Source of the DNA: Crossaster papposus | Lineage: Eukaryota; Echinodermata; Asteroidea; Velatida; Solasteridae | Assembly: GCA_037893245.1 (NCBI GenBank) | Contig: JBAIAA010000543.1 | Span: 1,396,934 to 1,460,933 of the forward strand | Length of the DNA: 64,000 nucleotides | Reading direction: 5' to 3' | Part shown: positions 26,452 through 40,300 of the stretch, in pieces | How positions within the stretch are numbered: position 1 is the stretch's first letter | Layout of the letters: each line of letters begins with the position of its first letter | Program-made: the position numbers and the translations under genes | Notes under the pieces: model-generated | The model's database searches: none | The model's input: only the letters and a program-made list of their open reading frames with translations | What the model was told of the DNA's origin: nothing

Positions 26452-27924
26452 TTAAATATGTAAAGGGAAAGAAGTGTGCATAAGAAATATGTAAAGGGAA
26501 AGAAGTGTGCATAAGAAATATGTAAAGGGAAAGAAGTGTGCATAAGAAATATGTAAAGGGAAAGAAGTGTGCATAAGAAATATGTAAAGGGAAAGAAGTG
26601 TGCATAAGAAATAAACACCTGATGTCGGAACAAGCCCTCGAGTTAAATATGTAAAGGGAAAGAAGTGTGCATAAGAAATATGTAAAGGGAAAGAAGTGTG
26701 CATAAGAAATATGTAAAGGGAAAGAAGTGTGCATAAGAAATATGTAAAGGGAAAGAAGTGTGCATAAGAAATATGTAAAGGGAAAGAAGTGTGCATAAGA
26801 AATATGTAAAGGGAAAGAAGTGTGCATAAGAAATATGTAAAGGGAAAGAAGTGTGCATAAGAAATATGTAAAGGGAAAGAAGTGTGCATAAGAAATAAAC
26901 ACCTGATGTCGGAACAAGCCCTCGAGTTAAATATGTAAAGGGAAAGAAGTGTGCATAAGAAATATGTAAAGGGAAAGAAGAGTGCATAAGAAATATGTAA
27001 AGGGAAAGAAGTGTGCATAAGAAAAATGTAAAGGGAAAGAAGTGTGCATAAGAAATATGTAAAGGGAAAGAAGTGTGCATAAGAAATATGTAAAGGGAAA
27101 GAAGTGTGCATAAGAAATATGTAAAGGGAAAGAAGTGTGCATAAGAAATATGTAAAGGGAAAGAAGTGTGCATAAGAAATATGTAAAGGGAAAGAAGTGT
27201 GCATAAGAAATATGTAAAGGGAAAGAAGTGTGCATAAGAAATATGTAAAGGGAAAGAAGTGTGCATAAGAAATATGTAAAGGGAAAGAAGTGTGCATAAG
27301 AAATATGTAAAGGGAAAGAAGTGTGCATAAGAAATGAACACCTGATGTCGGAACAAGCCCTCGAGTTAAATATGTAAAGGGAAAGAAGTGTGCATAAGAA
27401 ATATGTAAAGGGAAAGAAGTGTGCATAAGAAATATGTAAAGGGAAAGAAGTGTGCATAAGAAATATGTAAAGGGAAAGAAGTGTGCATAAGAAATAAACA
27501 CCTGATGTCGGAACAAGCCCTCGAGTTAAATATGTAAAGGGAAAGAAGTGTGCATAAGAAATATGTAAAGGGAAAGAAGTGTGCATAAGAAATATGTAAA
27601 GGGAAAAAAGTGTGCATAAGAAATATGTAAAGGGAAAGAAGTGTGCATAAAAAATATGTACAGGAAAAGAAGGGTGCATAAGAAATATGTAAAGGGAAAG
27701 AAGTGTGCATAAGAAATATGTAAAGGGAAAGAAGTGTGCATAAGAAATATGTAAAGGGAAAGAAGTGTGCATAAGAAATATGTAAAGGGAAAGAAGTGTG
27801 CATAAGAAATATGTAAAGGGAAAGAAGTGTGCATAAGAAATATGTAAAGGGAAAGAAGTGTGCATAAGAAATATGTAAAGGGAAAGAAGTGTGCATAAGA
27901 AATAAACACCTGATGTCGGAACAA
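26452..27924 (+). repeat. 3,387-bp higher-order repeat, copy B3 (partial)
   Basis: This continues the B series. GAAGAG at 26977 is 3,387 bp after the copy in B2. It matches 12573 onward at offset 13,879 until a six-unit (186-bp) length difference appears near 27.9 kb. Confidence 0.83.
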
Positions 27925-30900
27925 GCCCTCGAGTTAAATATGTAAAGGGAAAGAAGTGTGCATAAGAAATATGTAAAGGGAAAGAAGTGTGCATAAGAAA
28001 TATGTAAAGGGAAAGAAGTGTGCATAAGAAATAAACACCTGATGTCGGAACAAGCCCTCGAGTTAAATATGTAAAGGGAAAGAAGTGTGCATAAGAAATA
28101 TGTAAAGGGAAAGAAGTGTGCATAAGAAATATGTAAAGGGAAAGAATTGTGCATAAGAAATATGTAAAGGGAAAGAAGTGTGCATAAGAAATATGTAAAG
28201 GGAAAGAAGTGTGCATAAGAAATATGTAAAGGGAAAGAAGTGTGCATAAGAAATATGTACAGGGAAAGAAGTGTGCATAAGAAATATGTAAAGGGAAAGA
28301 AGTGTGCATAAGAAATATGTAAAGGGAAATAAGTGTGCATAAGAAATATGTAAAGGGAAAGAAGTGTGCATAAGAAATATGTAAAGGGAAAGAAGTGTGC
28401 ATAAGAAATAAACACCTGATGTCGGAACAAGCCCTCGAGTTAAATATGTAAAGGGAAAGAAGTGTGCATAAGAAATATGTAAAGGGAAAGAAGTGTGCAT
28501 AAGAAATATGTAAAGGGAAATAAGTGTGCATAAGAAATATGTAAAGGGAAAGAAGTGTGCATAAGAAATATGTAAAGGGAAAGAAGTGTGCATAAGAAAT
28601 AAACACCTGATGTCGGAACAAGCCCTCGAGTTAAATATGTAAAGGGAAAGAAGTGTGCATAAGAAATATGTAAAGGGAAAGAAGTGTGCATAAGAAATAT
28701 GTAAAGGGAAAGAAGTGTGCATAAGAAATAAACACCTGATGTCGGAACAAGCCCTCGAGTTAAATATGTAAAGGGAAAGAAGTGTGCATAAGAAATATGT
28801 AAAGGGAAAGAAGTGTGCATAAGAAATATGTAAAGGGAAAGAAGTGTGCATAAGAAATATGTAAAGGGAAAGAAGTGTGCATAAGAAATATGTAAAGGGA
28901 AAGAAGTGTGCATAAGAAATATGTAAAGGGAAAGAAGTGTGCATAAGAAATATGTAAAGGGAAAGAAGTGTGCATAAGAAATATGTAAAGGGAAAGAAGT
29001 GTGCATAAGAAATATGTAAAGGGAAAGAAGTGTGCATAAGAAATATGTAAAGGGAAAGAAGTGTGCATAAGAAATATGTAAAGGGAAAGAAGTGTGCATA
29101 AGAAATATGTAAAGGGAAAGAAGTGTGCATAAGAAATATGTAAAGGGAAAGAAGTGTGCATAAGAAATATGTAAAGGGAAAGAAGTGTGCATAAGAAATA
29201 AACACCTGATGTCGGAACAAGCCCTCGAGTTAAATATGTAAAGGGAAAGAAGTGTGCATAAGAAATATGTAAAGGGAAAGAAGTGTGCATAAGAAATATG
29301 TAAAGGGAAAGAAGTGTGCATAAGAAATATGTAAAGGGAAAGAAGTGTGCATAAGAAATATGTAAAGGGAAAGAAGTGTGCATAAGAAATATGTAAAGGG
29401 AAAGAAGTGTGCATAAGAAATATGTAAAGGGAAAGAAGTGTGCATAAGAAATATGTAAAGGGAAAGAAGTGTGCATAAGAAATAAACACCTGATGTCGGA
29501 ACAAGCCCTCGAGGTAAATATGTAAAGGGAAAGAAGTGTGCATAAGAAATATGTAAAGGGAAAGAAGTGTGCATAAGAAATATGTAAAGGGAAAGAAGTG
29601 TGCATAAGAAATATGTAAAGGGAAAGAAGTGTGCATAAGAAATATGTAAAGGGAAAGAAGTGTGCATAAGAAATATGTAAAGGGAAAGAAGTGTGCATAA
29701 GAAATATGTAAAGGGAAAGAAGTGTGCATAAGAAATATGTAAAGGGAAAGAAGTGTGCATAAGAAATATGTAAAGGGAAAGAAGTGTGCATAAGAAATAT
29801 GTAAAGGGAAAGAAGTGTGCATAAGAAATATGTAAAGGGAAAGAAGTGTGCATAAGAAATAAACACCTGATGTCGGAACAAGCCCTCGAGTTAAATATGT
29901 AAAAAGAAAGAAGTGTGCATAAGAAATATGTAAAGGGAAAGAAGTGTGCATAAGAAATATGTAAAGGGAAAGAAGTGTGCATACGAAATATGTAAAGGGA
30001 AAGAAGTGTGCATAAGAAATATGTAAAGGGAAGGAAGTGTGCATAAGAAATAAACACCTGATGTCGGAACAAGCCCTCGAGTTAAATATGTAAAGGGAAA
30101 GAAGTATGCATAAGAAATATGTAAAGGGAAAGAAGTGTGCATAAGAAATAAACACCTGATGTCGGAACAAGCCCTCGAGTTAAATATGTAAAGGGAAAGA
30201 AGTATGCATAAGAAATATGTAAAGGGAAAGAAGTGTGCATAAGAAATATGTAAAGGGAAAGAAGTGTGCATAAGAAATATGTAAAGGGAAAGAAGTGTGC
30301 ATAAGAAATATGTAAAGGGAAAGAAGTGTGCATAAGAAATAAACACCTGATGTCGGAACAAGCCCTCGAGTTAAATATGTAAAGGGAAAGAAGTGTGCAT
30401 AAGAAATATGTAAAGGGAAAGAAGTGTGCATAAGAAATAAACACCTGATGTCGGAACAAGCCCTCGAGTTAAATATGTAAAGGGAAAGAAGTGTGCATAA
30501 GAAATATGTAAAGGGAAAGAAGTGTGCATAAGAAATATGTAAAGGGAAAGAAGTGTGCATAAGAAATATGTAAAGGGAAAGAAGTGTGCATAAGAAATAT
30601 GTAAAGGGAAAGAAGTGTGCATAAGAAATATGTAAAGGGAAAGAAGTGTGCATAAGAAATATGTAAAGGGAAAGAAGTGTGCATAAGAAATATGTAAAGG
30701 GAAAGAAGTGTGCATAAGAAATATGTAAAGGGAAAGAAGTGTGCATAAGAAATATGTAAAGGGAAAGAAGTGTGCATAAGAAATAAACACCTGATGTCGG
30801 AACAAGCCCTCGAGTTAAATATGTAAAGGGAAAGAAGTGTGCATAAGAAATATGTAAAGGGAAAGAAGTGTGCATAAGAAATATGTAAAGGGAAAGAAGT

Positions 30901-33900
30901 GTGCATAAGAAATATGTAAAGGGAAAGAAGTGTGCATAAGAAATATGTAAAGGGAAAAAAGTGTGCATAAGAAATATGTAAAGGGAAAGAAGTGTGCATA
31001 AGAAATATGTAAAGGGAAAGAAGTGTGCATAAGAAATATGTACAGGGAAAGAAGTGTGCATAAGAAATATGTAAAGGGAAAGAAGTGTGCATAAGAAATA
31101 AACACCTGATGTCGGAACAAGCCCTCGAGTTAAATATGTAAAGGGAAAGAAGTGTGCATAATAAATATGTAAAGGGAAAGAAGTGTGCATAAGAAATATG
31201 TAAAGGGAAAGAAGTGTGCATAAGAAATATGTAAAGGGAAAGAAGTGTGCATAAGAAATATGTAAAGGGAAAGAAGTGTGCATAAGAAATAAACACCTGA
31301 TGTCGGAACAAGCCCTCGAGTTAAATATGTAAAGGGAAAGAAGTGTGCATAAGAAATATGTAAAGGGAAAGAAGTGTGCATAAGAAATATGTAAAGGGAA
31401 AGAAGTGTGCATAAGAAATATGTAAAGGGAAAGAAGTGTGCATAAGAAATATGTAAAGGGAAAGAAGTGTGCATAAGAAATATGTAAAGGGAAAGAAGTG
31501 TGCATAAGAAATAAACACCTGATGTCGGAACAAGCCCTCGAGTTAAATATGTAAAGGGAAAGAAGTGTGCATAAGAAATAAACACCTGATGTCGGAACAA
31601 GCCCTCGAGTTAAATATGTAAAGGGAAAGAAGTGTGCATAAGAAATATGTAAAGGGAAAGAAGTGTGCATAAGAAATATGTAAAGGGAAAGAAGTGTGCA
31701 TAAGAAATATGTAAAGGGAAAGAAGTGTGCATAAGAAATATGTAAAGGGAAAGAAGTGTGCATAAGAAATATGTAAAGGGAAAGAAGTGTGCATAAGAAA
31801 TATGTAAAGGGAAAGAAGTGTGCATAAGAAATATGTAAAGGGAAAGAAGTGTGCATAAGAAATATGTAAAGGGAAAGAAGTGTGCATAAGAAATAAACAC
31901 CTGATGTCGGAACAAGCCCTCGAGTTAAATATGTAAAGGGAAAGAAGTGTGCATAAGAAATATGTAAAGGGAAAGAAGTGTGCATAAGAAATATGTAAAG
32001 GGAAAGAAGTGTGCATAAGAAATATGTAAAGGGAAAGAAGTGTGCATAAGAAATATGTAAAGGGAAAGAAGTGTGCATAAGAAATATGTAAAGGGAAAGA
32101 AGTGTGCATAAGAAATAAACACCTGATGTCGGAACAAGCCCTCGAGTTAAATATGTAAAGGGAAAGAAGTGTGCATAAGAAATATGTAAAGGGAAAGAAG
32201 TGTGCATAAGAAATATGTAAAGGGAAAGAAGTGTGCATAAGAAATATGTAAAGGGAAAGAAGTGTGCATAAGAAATATGTAAAGGGAAAGAAGTGTGCAT
32301 AAGAAATATGTAAAGGGAAAGAAGTGTGCATAAGAAATATGTAAAGGGAAAGAAGTGTGCATAAGAAATATGTAAAGGGAAAGAAGTGTGCATAAGAAAT
32401 ATGTAAAGGGAAAGAAGTGTGCATAAGAAATATGTAAAGGGAAAGAAGTGTGCATAAGAAATATGTAAAGGGAAAGAAGTGTGCATAAGAAATAAACACC
32501 TGATGTCGGAACAAGCCCTCGAGTTAAATATGTAAAGGGAAAGAAGTGTGCATAAGAAATATGTAAAGGGAAAGAAGTGTGCATAAGAAATATGTAAAGG
32601 GAAAGAAGTGTGCATAAGAAATATGTAAAGGGAAAGAAGTGTGCATAAGAAATATGTAAAGGGAAAGAAGTGTGCATAAGAAATATGTAAAGGGAAAGAA
32701 GTGTGCATAAGAAATATGTAAAGGGAAAGAAGTGTGCATAAGAAATATGTAAAGGGAAAGAAGTGTGCATAAGAAATATGTAAAGGGAAAGAAGTGTGCA
32801 TAAGAAATATGTAAAGGGAAAGAAGTGTGCATAAGAAATAAACACCTGATGTCGGAACAAGCCCTCGAGTTAAATATGTAAAGGGAAAGAAGTGTGCATA
32901 AGAAATATGTAAAGGGAAAGAAGTGTGCATAAGAAATATGTAAAGGGAAAGAAGTGTGCATAAGAAATATGTAAAGGGAAAGAAGTGTGCATAAGAAATA
33001 TGTAAAGGGAAAGAAGTGTGCATAAGAAATATTTAAAGGGAAAGAAGTGTGCATAAGAAATAAACACCTGATGTCGGAACAAGCCCTCGAGTTAAATATG
33101 TAAAGGGAAAGAAGTGTGCATAAGAAATAAACACCTGATGTCGGAACAAGCCCTCGAGTTAAATATGTAAAGGGAAAGAAGTGTGCATAAGAAATATGTA
33201 AAGGGAAAGAAGTGTGCATAAGAAATATGTAAAGGGAAAGAAGTGTGCATAAGAAATATGTAAAGGGAAAGAAGTGTGCATAAGAAATAAACACCTGATG
33301 TCGGAACAAGCCCTCGAGTTAAATATGTAAAGGGAAAGAAGTGTGCATAAGAAATATGTAAAGGGAAAGAAGTGTGCATAAGAAATATGTAAAGGGAAAG
33401 CAGTGTGCATAAGAAATATGTAAAGGGAAAGAAGTGTGCATAAGAAATATGTAAAGGGAAAGAAGTGTGCATACGAAATATGTAAAGGGAAAGAAGTGTG
33501 CATAAGAAATATGTAAAGGGAAAGAAGTGTGCATAAGAAATATGTAAAGGGAAAGAAGTGTGCATAAGAAATATGTAAAGGGAAAGAAGTGTGCATAAGA
33601 AATATGTAAAGGGAAAGAAGTGTGCATAAGAAATATGTAAAGGGAAAGAAGTGTGCATAAGAAATATGTAAAGGGAAAGAAGTGTGCATAAGAAATATGT
33701 AAAGGGAAAGAAGTGTGCATAAGAAATAAACACCTGATGTCGGAACAAGCCCTCGAGTTAAATATGTAAAGGGAAAGAAGTGTGCATAAGAAATATGTAA
33801 AGGGAAAGAAGTGTGCATAAGAAATAAACACCTGATGTCGGAACAAGCCCTCGAGTTAAATATGTAAAGGGAAAGAAGTGTGCATAAGAAATATGTAAAG

Positions 33901-36789
33901 GGAAAGAAGTGTGCATAAGAAATATGTAAAGGGAAAGAAGTGTGCATAAGAAATATGTAAAGGGAAAGAAGTGTGCATAAGAAATATGTAAAGGGAAAGA
34001 AGTGTGCATAAGAAATATGTAAAGGGAAAGAAGTGTGCATAAGAAATATGTAAAGGGAAAGAAGTGTGCATAAGAAATATGTAAAGGGAAAGAAGTGTGC
34101 ATAAGAAATATGAAAAGGGAAAGAAGTGTGCATAAGAAATATGTAAAGGGAAAGAAGTGTGCATAAGAAATATGTAAAGGGAAAGAAGTGTGCATAAGAA
34201 ATATGTAAAGGGAAAGAAGTGTGCATAAGAAATATGTAAAGGGAAAGAAGTGTGCATAAGAAATATGTAAAGGGAAAGAAGTGTGCATAAGAAATATGTA
34301 AAGGGAAAGAAGTGTGCATAAGAAATATGTAAAGGGAAAGAAGTGTGCATAAGAAATATGTAAAGGGAAAGAAGTGTGCATAAGAAATATGTAAAGGGAA
34401 AGAAGTGTGCATAAGAAATAAACACCTGATGTCGGAACAAGCCCTCGAGTTAAATATGTAAAGGGAAAGAAGTGTGCATAAGAAATATGTAAAGGGAAAG
34501 AAGTGTGCATAAGAAATATGTAAAGGGAAAGAAGTGTGCATAAGAAATATGTAAAGGGAAAGAAGTGTGCATAAGAAATATGTAAAGGGAAAGAAGTGTG
34601 CATAAGAAATATGTAAAGGGAAAGAAGTGTGCATAAGAAATATGTAAAGGGAAAGAAGTGTGCATAAGAAATAAACACCTGATGTCGGAACAAGCCCTCG
34701 AGTTAAATATGTAAAGGGAAAGAAGTGTGCATAATAAATATGTAAAGGGAAAGAAGTGTGCATAAGAAATATGTAAAGGGAAAGAAGTGTGCATAAGAAA
34801 TATGTAAAGGGAAAGAAGTGTGCATAAGCAAATATGTAAAGGGAAAGAAGTGTGCATAAGAAATAAACACCTGATGTCGGAACAAGCCCTCGAGTTAAAT
34901 ATGTAAAGGGAAAGAAGTGTGCATAAGAAATATGTAAAGGGAAAGAAGTGTGCATAAGAAATATGTAAAGGGAAAGAAGTGTGCATAAGAAATATGTAAA
35001 GGGAAAGAAGTGTGCATAAGAAATATGTAAAGGGAAAGAAGTGTGCATAAGAAATATGTAAAGGGAAAGAAGTGTGCATAAGAAATAAACACCTGATGTC
35101 GGAACAAGCCCTCGAGTTAAATATGTAAAGGGAAAGAAGTGTGCATAAGAAATAAACACCTGATGTCGGAACAAGCCCTCGAGTTAAATATGTAAAGGGA
35201 AAGAAGTGTGCATAAGAAATATGTAAAGGGAAAGAAGTGTGCATAAGAAATATGTAAAGGGAAAGAAGTGTGCATAAGAAATATGTAAAGGGAAAGAAGT
35301 GTGCATAAGAAATATGTAAAGGGAAAGAAGTGTGCATAAGAAATATGTAAAGGGAAAGAAGTGTGCATAAGAAATATGTAAAGGGAAAGAAGTGTGCATA
35401 CGAAATATGTAAAGGGAAAGAAGTGTGCATAAGAAATAAACACCTGATGTCGGAACAAGCCCTCGAGTTAAATATGTAAAGGGAAAGAAGTGTGCATAAG
35501 AAATATGTAAAGGGAAAGAAGTGTGCATAAGAAATATGTAAAGGGAAAGAAGTGTGCATAAGAAATATGTAAAGGGAAAGAAGTGTGCATAAGAAATATG
35601 TAAAGGGAAAGAAGTGTGCATAAGAAATATGTAAAGGGAAAGAAGTGTGCATAAGAAATATGTAAAGGGAAAGAAGTGGGTATAAGAAATATGTAAAGGG
35701 AAAGAAGTGTGCATAAGAAATATGTAAAGGGAAAGAAGTGTGCATAAGAAATAAACACCTGATGTCGGAACAAGCCCTCGAGTTAAATATGTAAAGGGAA
35801 AGAAGTGTGCATAAGAAATATGTAAAGGGAAAGAAGTGTGCATAAGAAATATGTAAAGGGACAGAAGTGTGCATAAGAAATATGTAAAGGGAAAGAAGTG
35901 TGCATAAGAAATATGTAAAGGGAAAGAAGTGTGCATAATAAATATGTAAAGGGAAAGAAGTGTGCATAAGAAATAAACACCTGATGTCGGAACAAGCCCT
36001 CGAGTTAAATATGTAAAGGGAAAGAAGTGTGCATAAGAAATATGTAAAGGGAAAGAAGTGTGCATAAGAAATATGTAAAGGGAAAGAAGTGTGCATAAGA
36101 AATATGTAAAGGGAAAGAAGTGTGCATAAGAAATATGTAAAGGGAAAGAAGTGTGCATAAGAAATATGTAAAGGGAAAGAAGTGTGCATAAGAAATATGT
36201 AAAGGGAAAGAAGTGTGCATAAGAAATATGTAAAGGGAAAGAAGTGTGCATAAGAAATATGTAAAGGGAAAGAAGTGTGCATAAGAAATATGTAAAGGTA
36301 AAGAAGTGTGCATAAGAAATATGTAAAGGGAAAGAAGTGTGCATAAGAAATATGTAAAGGGAAAGAAGTGTGCATAAGAAATATGTAAAGGGAAAGAAGT
36401 GTGCATAAGAAATAAACACCTGATGTCGGAACAAGCCCTCGAGTTAAATATGTAAAGGGAAAGAAGTGTGCATAAGAAATATGTAAAGGGAAAGAAGTGT
36501 GCATAAGAAATATGTAAAGGGAAAGAAGTGTGCATAAGAAATATGTAAAGGGAAAGAAGTGTGCATAAGAAATATGTAAAGGGAAAGAAGTGTGCATAAG
36601 AAATAAACACCTGATGTCGGAACAAGCCCTCGAGTTAAATATGTAAAGGGAAAGAAGTGTGCATAAGAAATATGTAAAGGGAAAGAAGTGTGCATAAGAA
36701 ATAAACACCTGATGTCGGAACAAGCCCTCGAGTTAAATATGTAAAGGGAAAGAAGTGTGCATAAGAAATAAACACCTGATGTCGGAACA

Positions 36790-37968
36790 AGCCCTCGAGT
36801 TAAATATGTAAATGGAAAGAAGTGTGCATAAGAAATATGTAAAGGGAAAGAAGTGTGCATAAGAAATATGTAAAGGGAAAGAAGTGTGCATAAGAAATAT
36901 GTAAAGGGAAAGAAGTGTGCATAAGAAATAAACACCTGATGTCGGAACAAGCCCTCGAGTTAAATATGTAAAGGGAAAGAAGTGTGCATAAGAAATATGT
37001 AAAGGGAAAGAAGTGTGCATAAGAAATATGTAAAGGGAAAGCAGTGTGCATAAGAAATATGTAAAGGGAAAGAAGTGTGCATAAGAAATATGTAAAGGGA
37101 AAGAAGTGTGCATAAGAAATATGTAAAGGGAAAGAAGTGTGCATAAGAAATATGTAAAGGGAAAGAAGTGTGCATAAGAAATATGTAAAGGGAAAGAAGT
37201 GTGCATAAGAAATATGTAAAGGGAAAGAAGTGTGCATAAGAAATATGTAAAGGGAAAGAAGTGTGCATAAGAAATATGTAAAGGGAAAGAAGTGTGCATA
37301 AGAAATATGTAAAGGGAAAGAAGTGTGCATAATAAATATGTAAAGGGAAAGAAGTGTGCATAAGAAATATGTAAAGGGAAAGAAGTGTGCATAAGAAATA
37401 AACACCTGATGTCGGAACAAGCCCTCGAGTTAAATATGTAAAGGGAAAGAAGTGTGCATAAGAAATATGTAAAGGGAAAGAAGTGTGCATAAGAAATATG
37501 TAAAGGGAAAGAAGTGTGCATAAGAAATAAACACCTGATGTCGGAACAAGCCCTCGACTTAAATATGTAAAGGGAAAGAAGTGTGCATAAGAAATAAACA
37601 CCTGATGTCGGAACAAGCCCTCGAGTTAAATATGTAAAGGGAAAGAAGTGTGCATAAGAAATATGTAAAGGGAAAGAAGTGTGCATAAGAAATATGTAAA
37701 GGGAAAGAAGTGTGCATAAGAAATATGTAAAGGGAAAGAAGTGTGCATAAGAAATAAACACCTGATGTCGGAACAAGCCCTCGAGTTAAATATGTCAAGG
37801 GAAAGAAGTGTGCATAAGAAATATGTAAAGGGAAAGAAGTGTGCATAAGAAATATGTAAAGGGAAAGAAGTGTGCATAAGAAATATGTAAAGGGAAAGAA
37901 GTGTGCATAAGAAATATGTAAAGGGAAAGAAGTGTGCATAAGAAATATGTAAAGGGAAAGAAGTGTGC
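36790..37968 (+). repeat. Higher-order block, 4,017-bp offset, copy 1
   Basis: Module spacing matches 40807-41985 at offset 4,017. The rare module ending CTCGACTT occurs at 37551 and again at 41568, exactly 4,017 bp apart. Homology resumes further right at an offset of 4,270 (AATTTGTA units at 38224 and 42494), implying that a 253-bp segment was gained or lost between the copies. Confidence 0.82.
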
Positions 37969-40300
37969 ATAAGAAATATGTAAAGGGAAAGAAGTGTGCA
38001 TAAGAAATATGTAAAGGGAAAGAAGTGTGCATAAGAAATATGTAAAGGGAAAGAAGTGTGCATAAGAAATATGTAAAGGGAAAGAAGTGTGCATAAGAAA
38101 TATGTAAAGGGAAAGAAGTGTGCATAATAAATATGTAAAGGGAAAAAAGTGTGCATAAGAAATATGTAAATGTAAAGAAGTGTGCATAAGAAATATGTAA
38201 AGGGAAAGAAGTGTGCATAAGAAATTTGTAAAGGGAAAGAAGTGTGCATAAGAAATATGTAAAGGGAAAGAAGTGTGCATAAGAAATATGTAAAGGGAAA
38301 GAAGTGTGCATAAGAAATATGTAAAGGGAAAGAAGTGTGCATAAGAAATAAACACCTGATGTCGGAACAAGCCCTCGAGTTAAATATGTAAAGGGAAAGA
38401 AGTGTGCATAAGAAATATGTAAAGGGAAAGAAGTGTGCATAATAAATATGTAAAGGGAAAGAAGTGTGCATAAGAAATATGTAAAGGGAAAGAAGTGTGC
38501 ATAAGAAATATGTAAAGGGAAAGAAGTGTGCATAAGAAATATGTAAAGGGAAAGAAGTGTGCATAAGAAATATGTAAAGGGAAAGAAGTGTGCATAATAA
38601 ATATGTAAAGGGAAAGAAGTGTGCATAAGAAATATGTAAAGGGAAAGAAGTGTGCATAAGAAATATGTAAAGGGAAAGAAGTGTGCATAGAAAATATGTA
38701 AAGGGAAAGAAGTGTGCATAAGAAATATGTAAAGGGAAAGAAGTGTGCATAAGAAATATGTAAAGGGAAAGAAGTGTGCATAAGAAATATGTAAAGGGAA
38801 AGAAGTGTGCATAAGAAATATGTAAAGGGAAAGAAGTGTGCATAAGAAATATGTAAAGGGAAAGAAGTGTGCATAAGAAATATGTAAAGGGAAAGAAGTG
38901 TGCATAAGAAATATGTAAAGGGAAAGAAGTGTGCATAAGAAATAAACACCTGATGTCGGAACAAGCCCTCGAGTTAAATATGTAAAGGGAAAGAAGTGCG
39001 CATAAGAAATATGTAAAGGGAAAGAAGTGTGCATAAGAAATATGTAAAGGGAAAGAAGTGTGCATAAGAAATATGTAAAGGGAAAGAAGTGTGCATAAGA
39101 AATATGTAAAGGGAAAGAAGTGTGCATAAGAAATATGTAAAGGGAAAGAAGTGTGCATAAGAAATATGTAAAGGGAAAGAAGTGTGCATAAGAAATATGT
39201 AAAGGGAAAGAAGTGTGCATAAGAAATATGTAAAGGGAAAGAAGTGTGCATAAGAAATATGTAAAGGGAAAGAAGTGTGCATAAGAAATATGTAAAGGGA
39301 AAGAAGTGTGCATAAGAAATATGTAAAGGGAAAGAAGTGTGCATAAGAAATATGTAAAGGGAAAGAAGTGTGCATAAGAAATAAACACCTGATGTCGGAA
39401 CAAGCCCTCGAGTTAAATATGTAAAGGGAAAGAAGTGTGCATAAGAAATATGTAAAGGGAAAGAAGTGTGCATAAGAAATAAACACCTGATGTCGGAACA
39501 AGCCCTCGAGTTAAATATGTAAAGGGAAAGAAGTGTGCATAAGAAATATGTAAAGGGAAAGAAGTGTGCATAAGAAATATGTAAAGGGAAAGAAGTGTGC
39601 ATAAGAAATATGTAAAGGGAAAGAAGTGTGCATAAGAAATATGTAAAGGGAAAGAAGTGTGCATAAGAAATATGTAAAGGGAAAGAAGTGTGCATAAGAA
39701 ATAAACACCTGATGTCGGAACAAGCCCTCGAGTTAAATATGTAAAGGGAAAGAAGTGTGCATAAGAAATAAACACCTGATGTCGGAACAAGCCCTCGAGT
39801 TAAATATGTAAAGGGAAAGAAGTGTGCATAAGAAATATGTAAAGGGAAAGAAGTGTGCATAAGAAATATGTAAAGGGAAAGAAGTGTGCATAAGAAATAT
39901 GTAAAGGGAAAGAAGTGTGCATAAGAAATATGTAAAGGGAAAGAAGTGTGCATAAGAAATATGTAAAGGGAAAGAAGTGTGCATAAGAAATATGTAAAGG
40001 GAAAGAAGTGTGCATAAGAAATATGTAAAGGGAAAGAAGTGTGCATAAGAAATATGTAAAGGGAAAGAAGTGTGCATAAGAAATATGTAAAGGGAAAGAA
40101 GTGTGCATAAGAAATATGTAAAGGGAAAGAAGTGTGCATAAGAAATATGTAAAGGGAAAGAAGTGTGCATAAGAAATATGTAAAGGGAAAGAAGTGTGCA
40201 TAAGAAATATGTAAAGGGAAAGAAGTGTGAAAAAGAAATATGTAAAGGGAAAGAAGTGTGCATAAGAAATAAACACCTGATGTCGGAACAAGCCCTCGAG

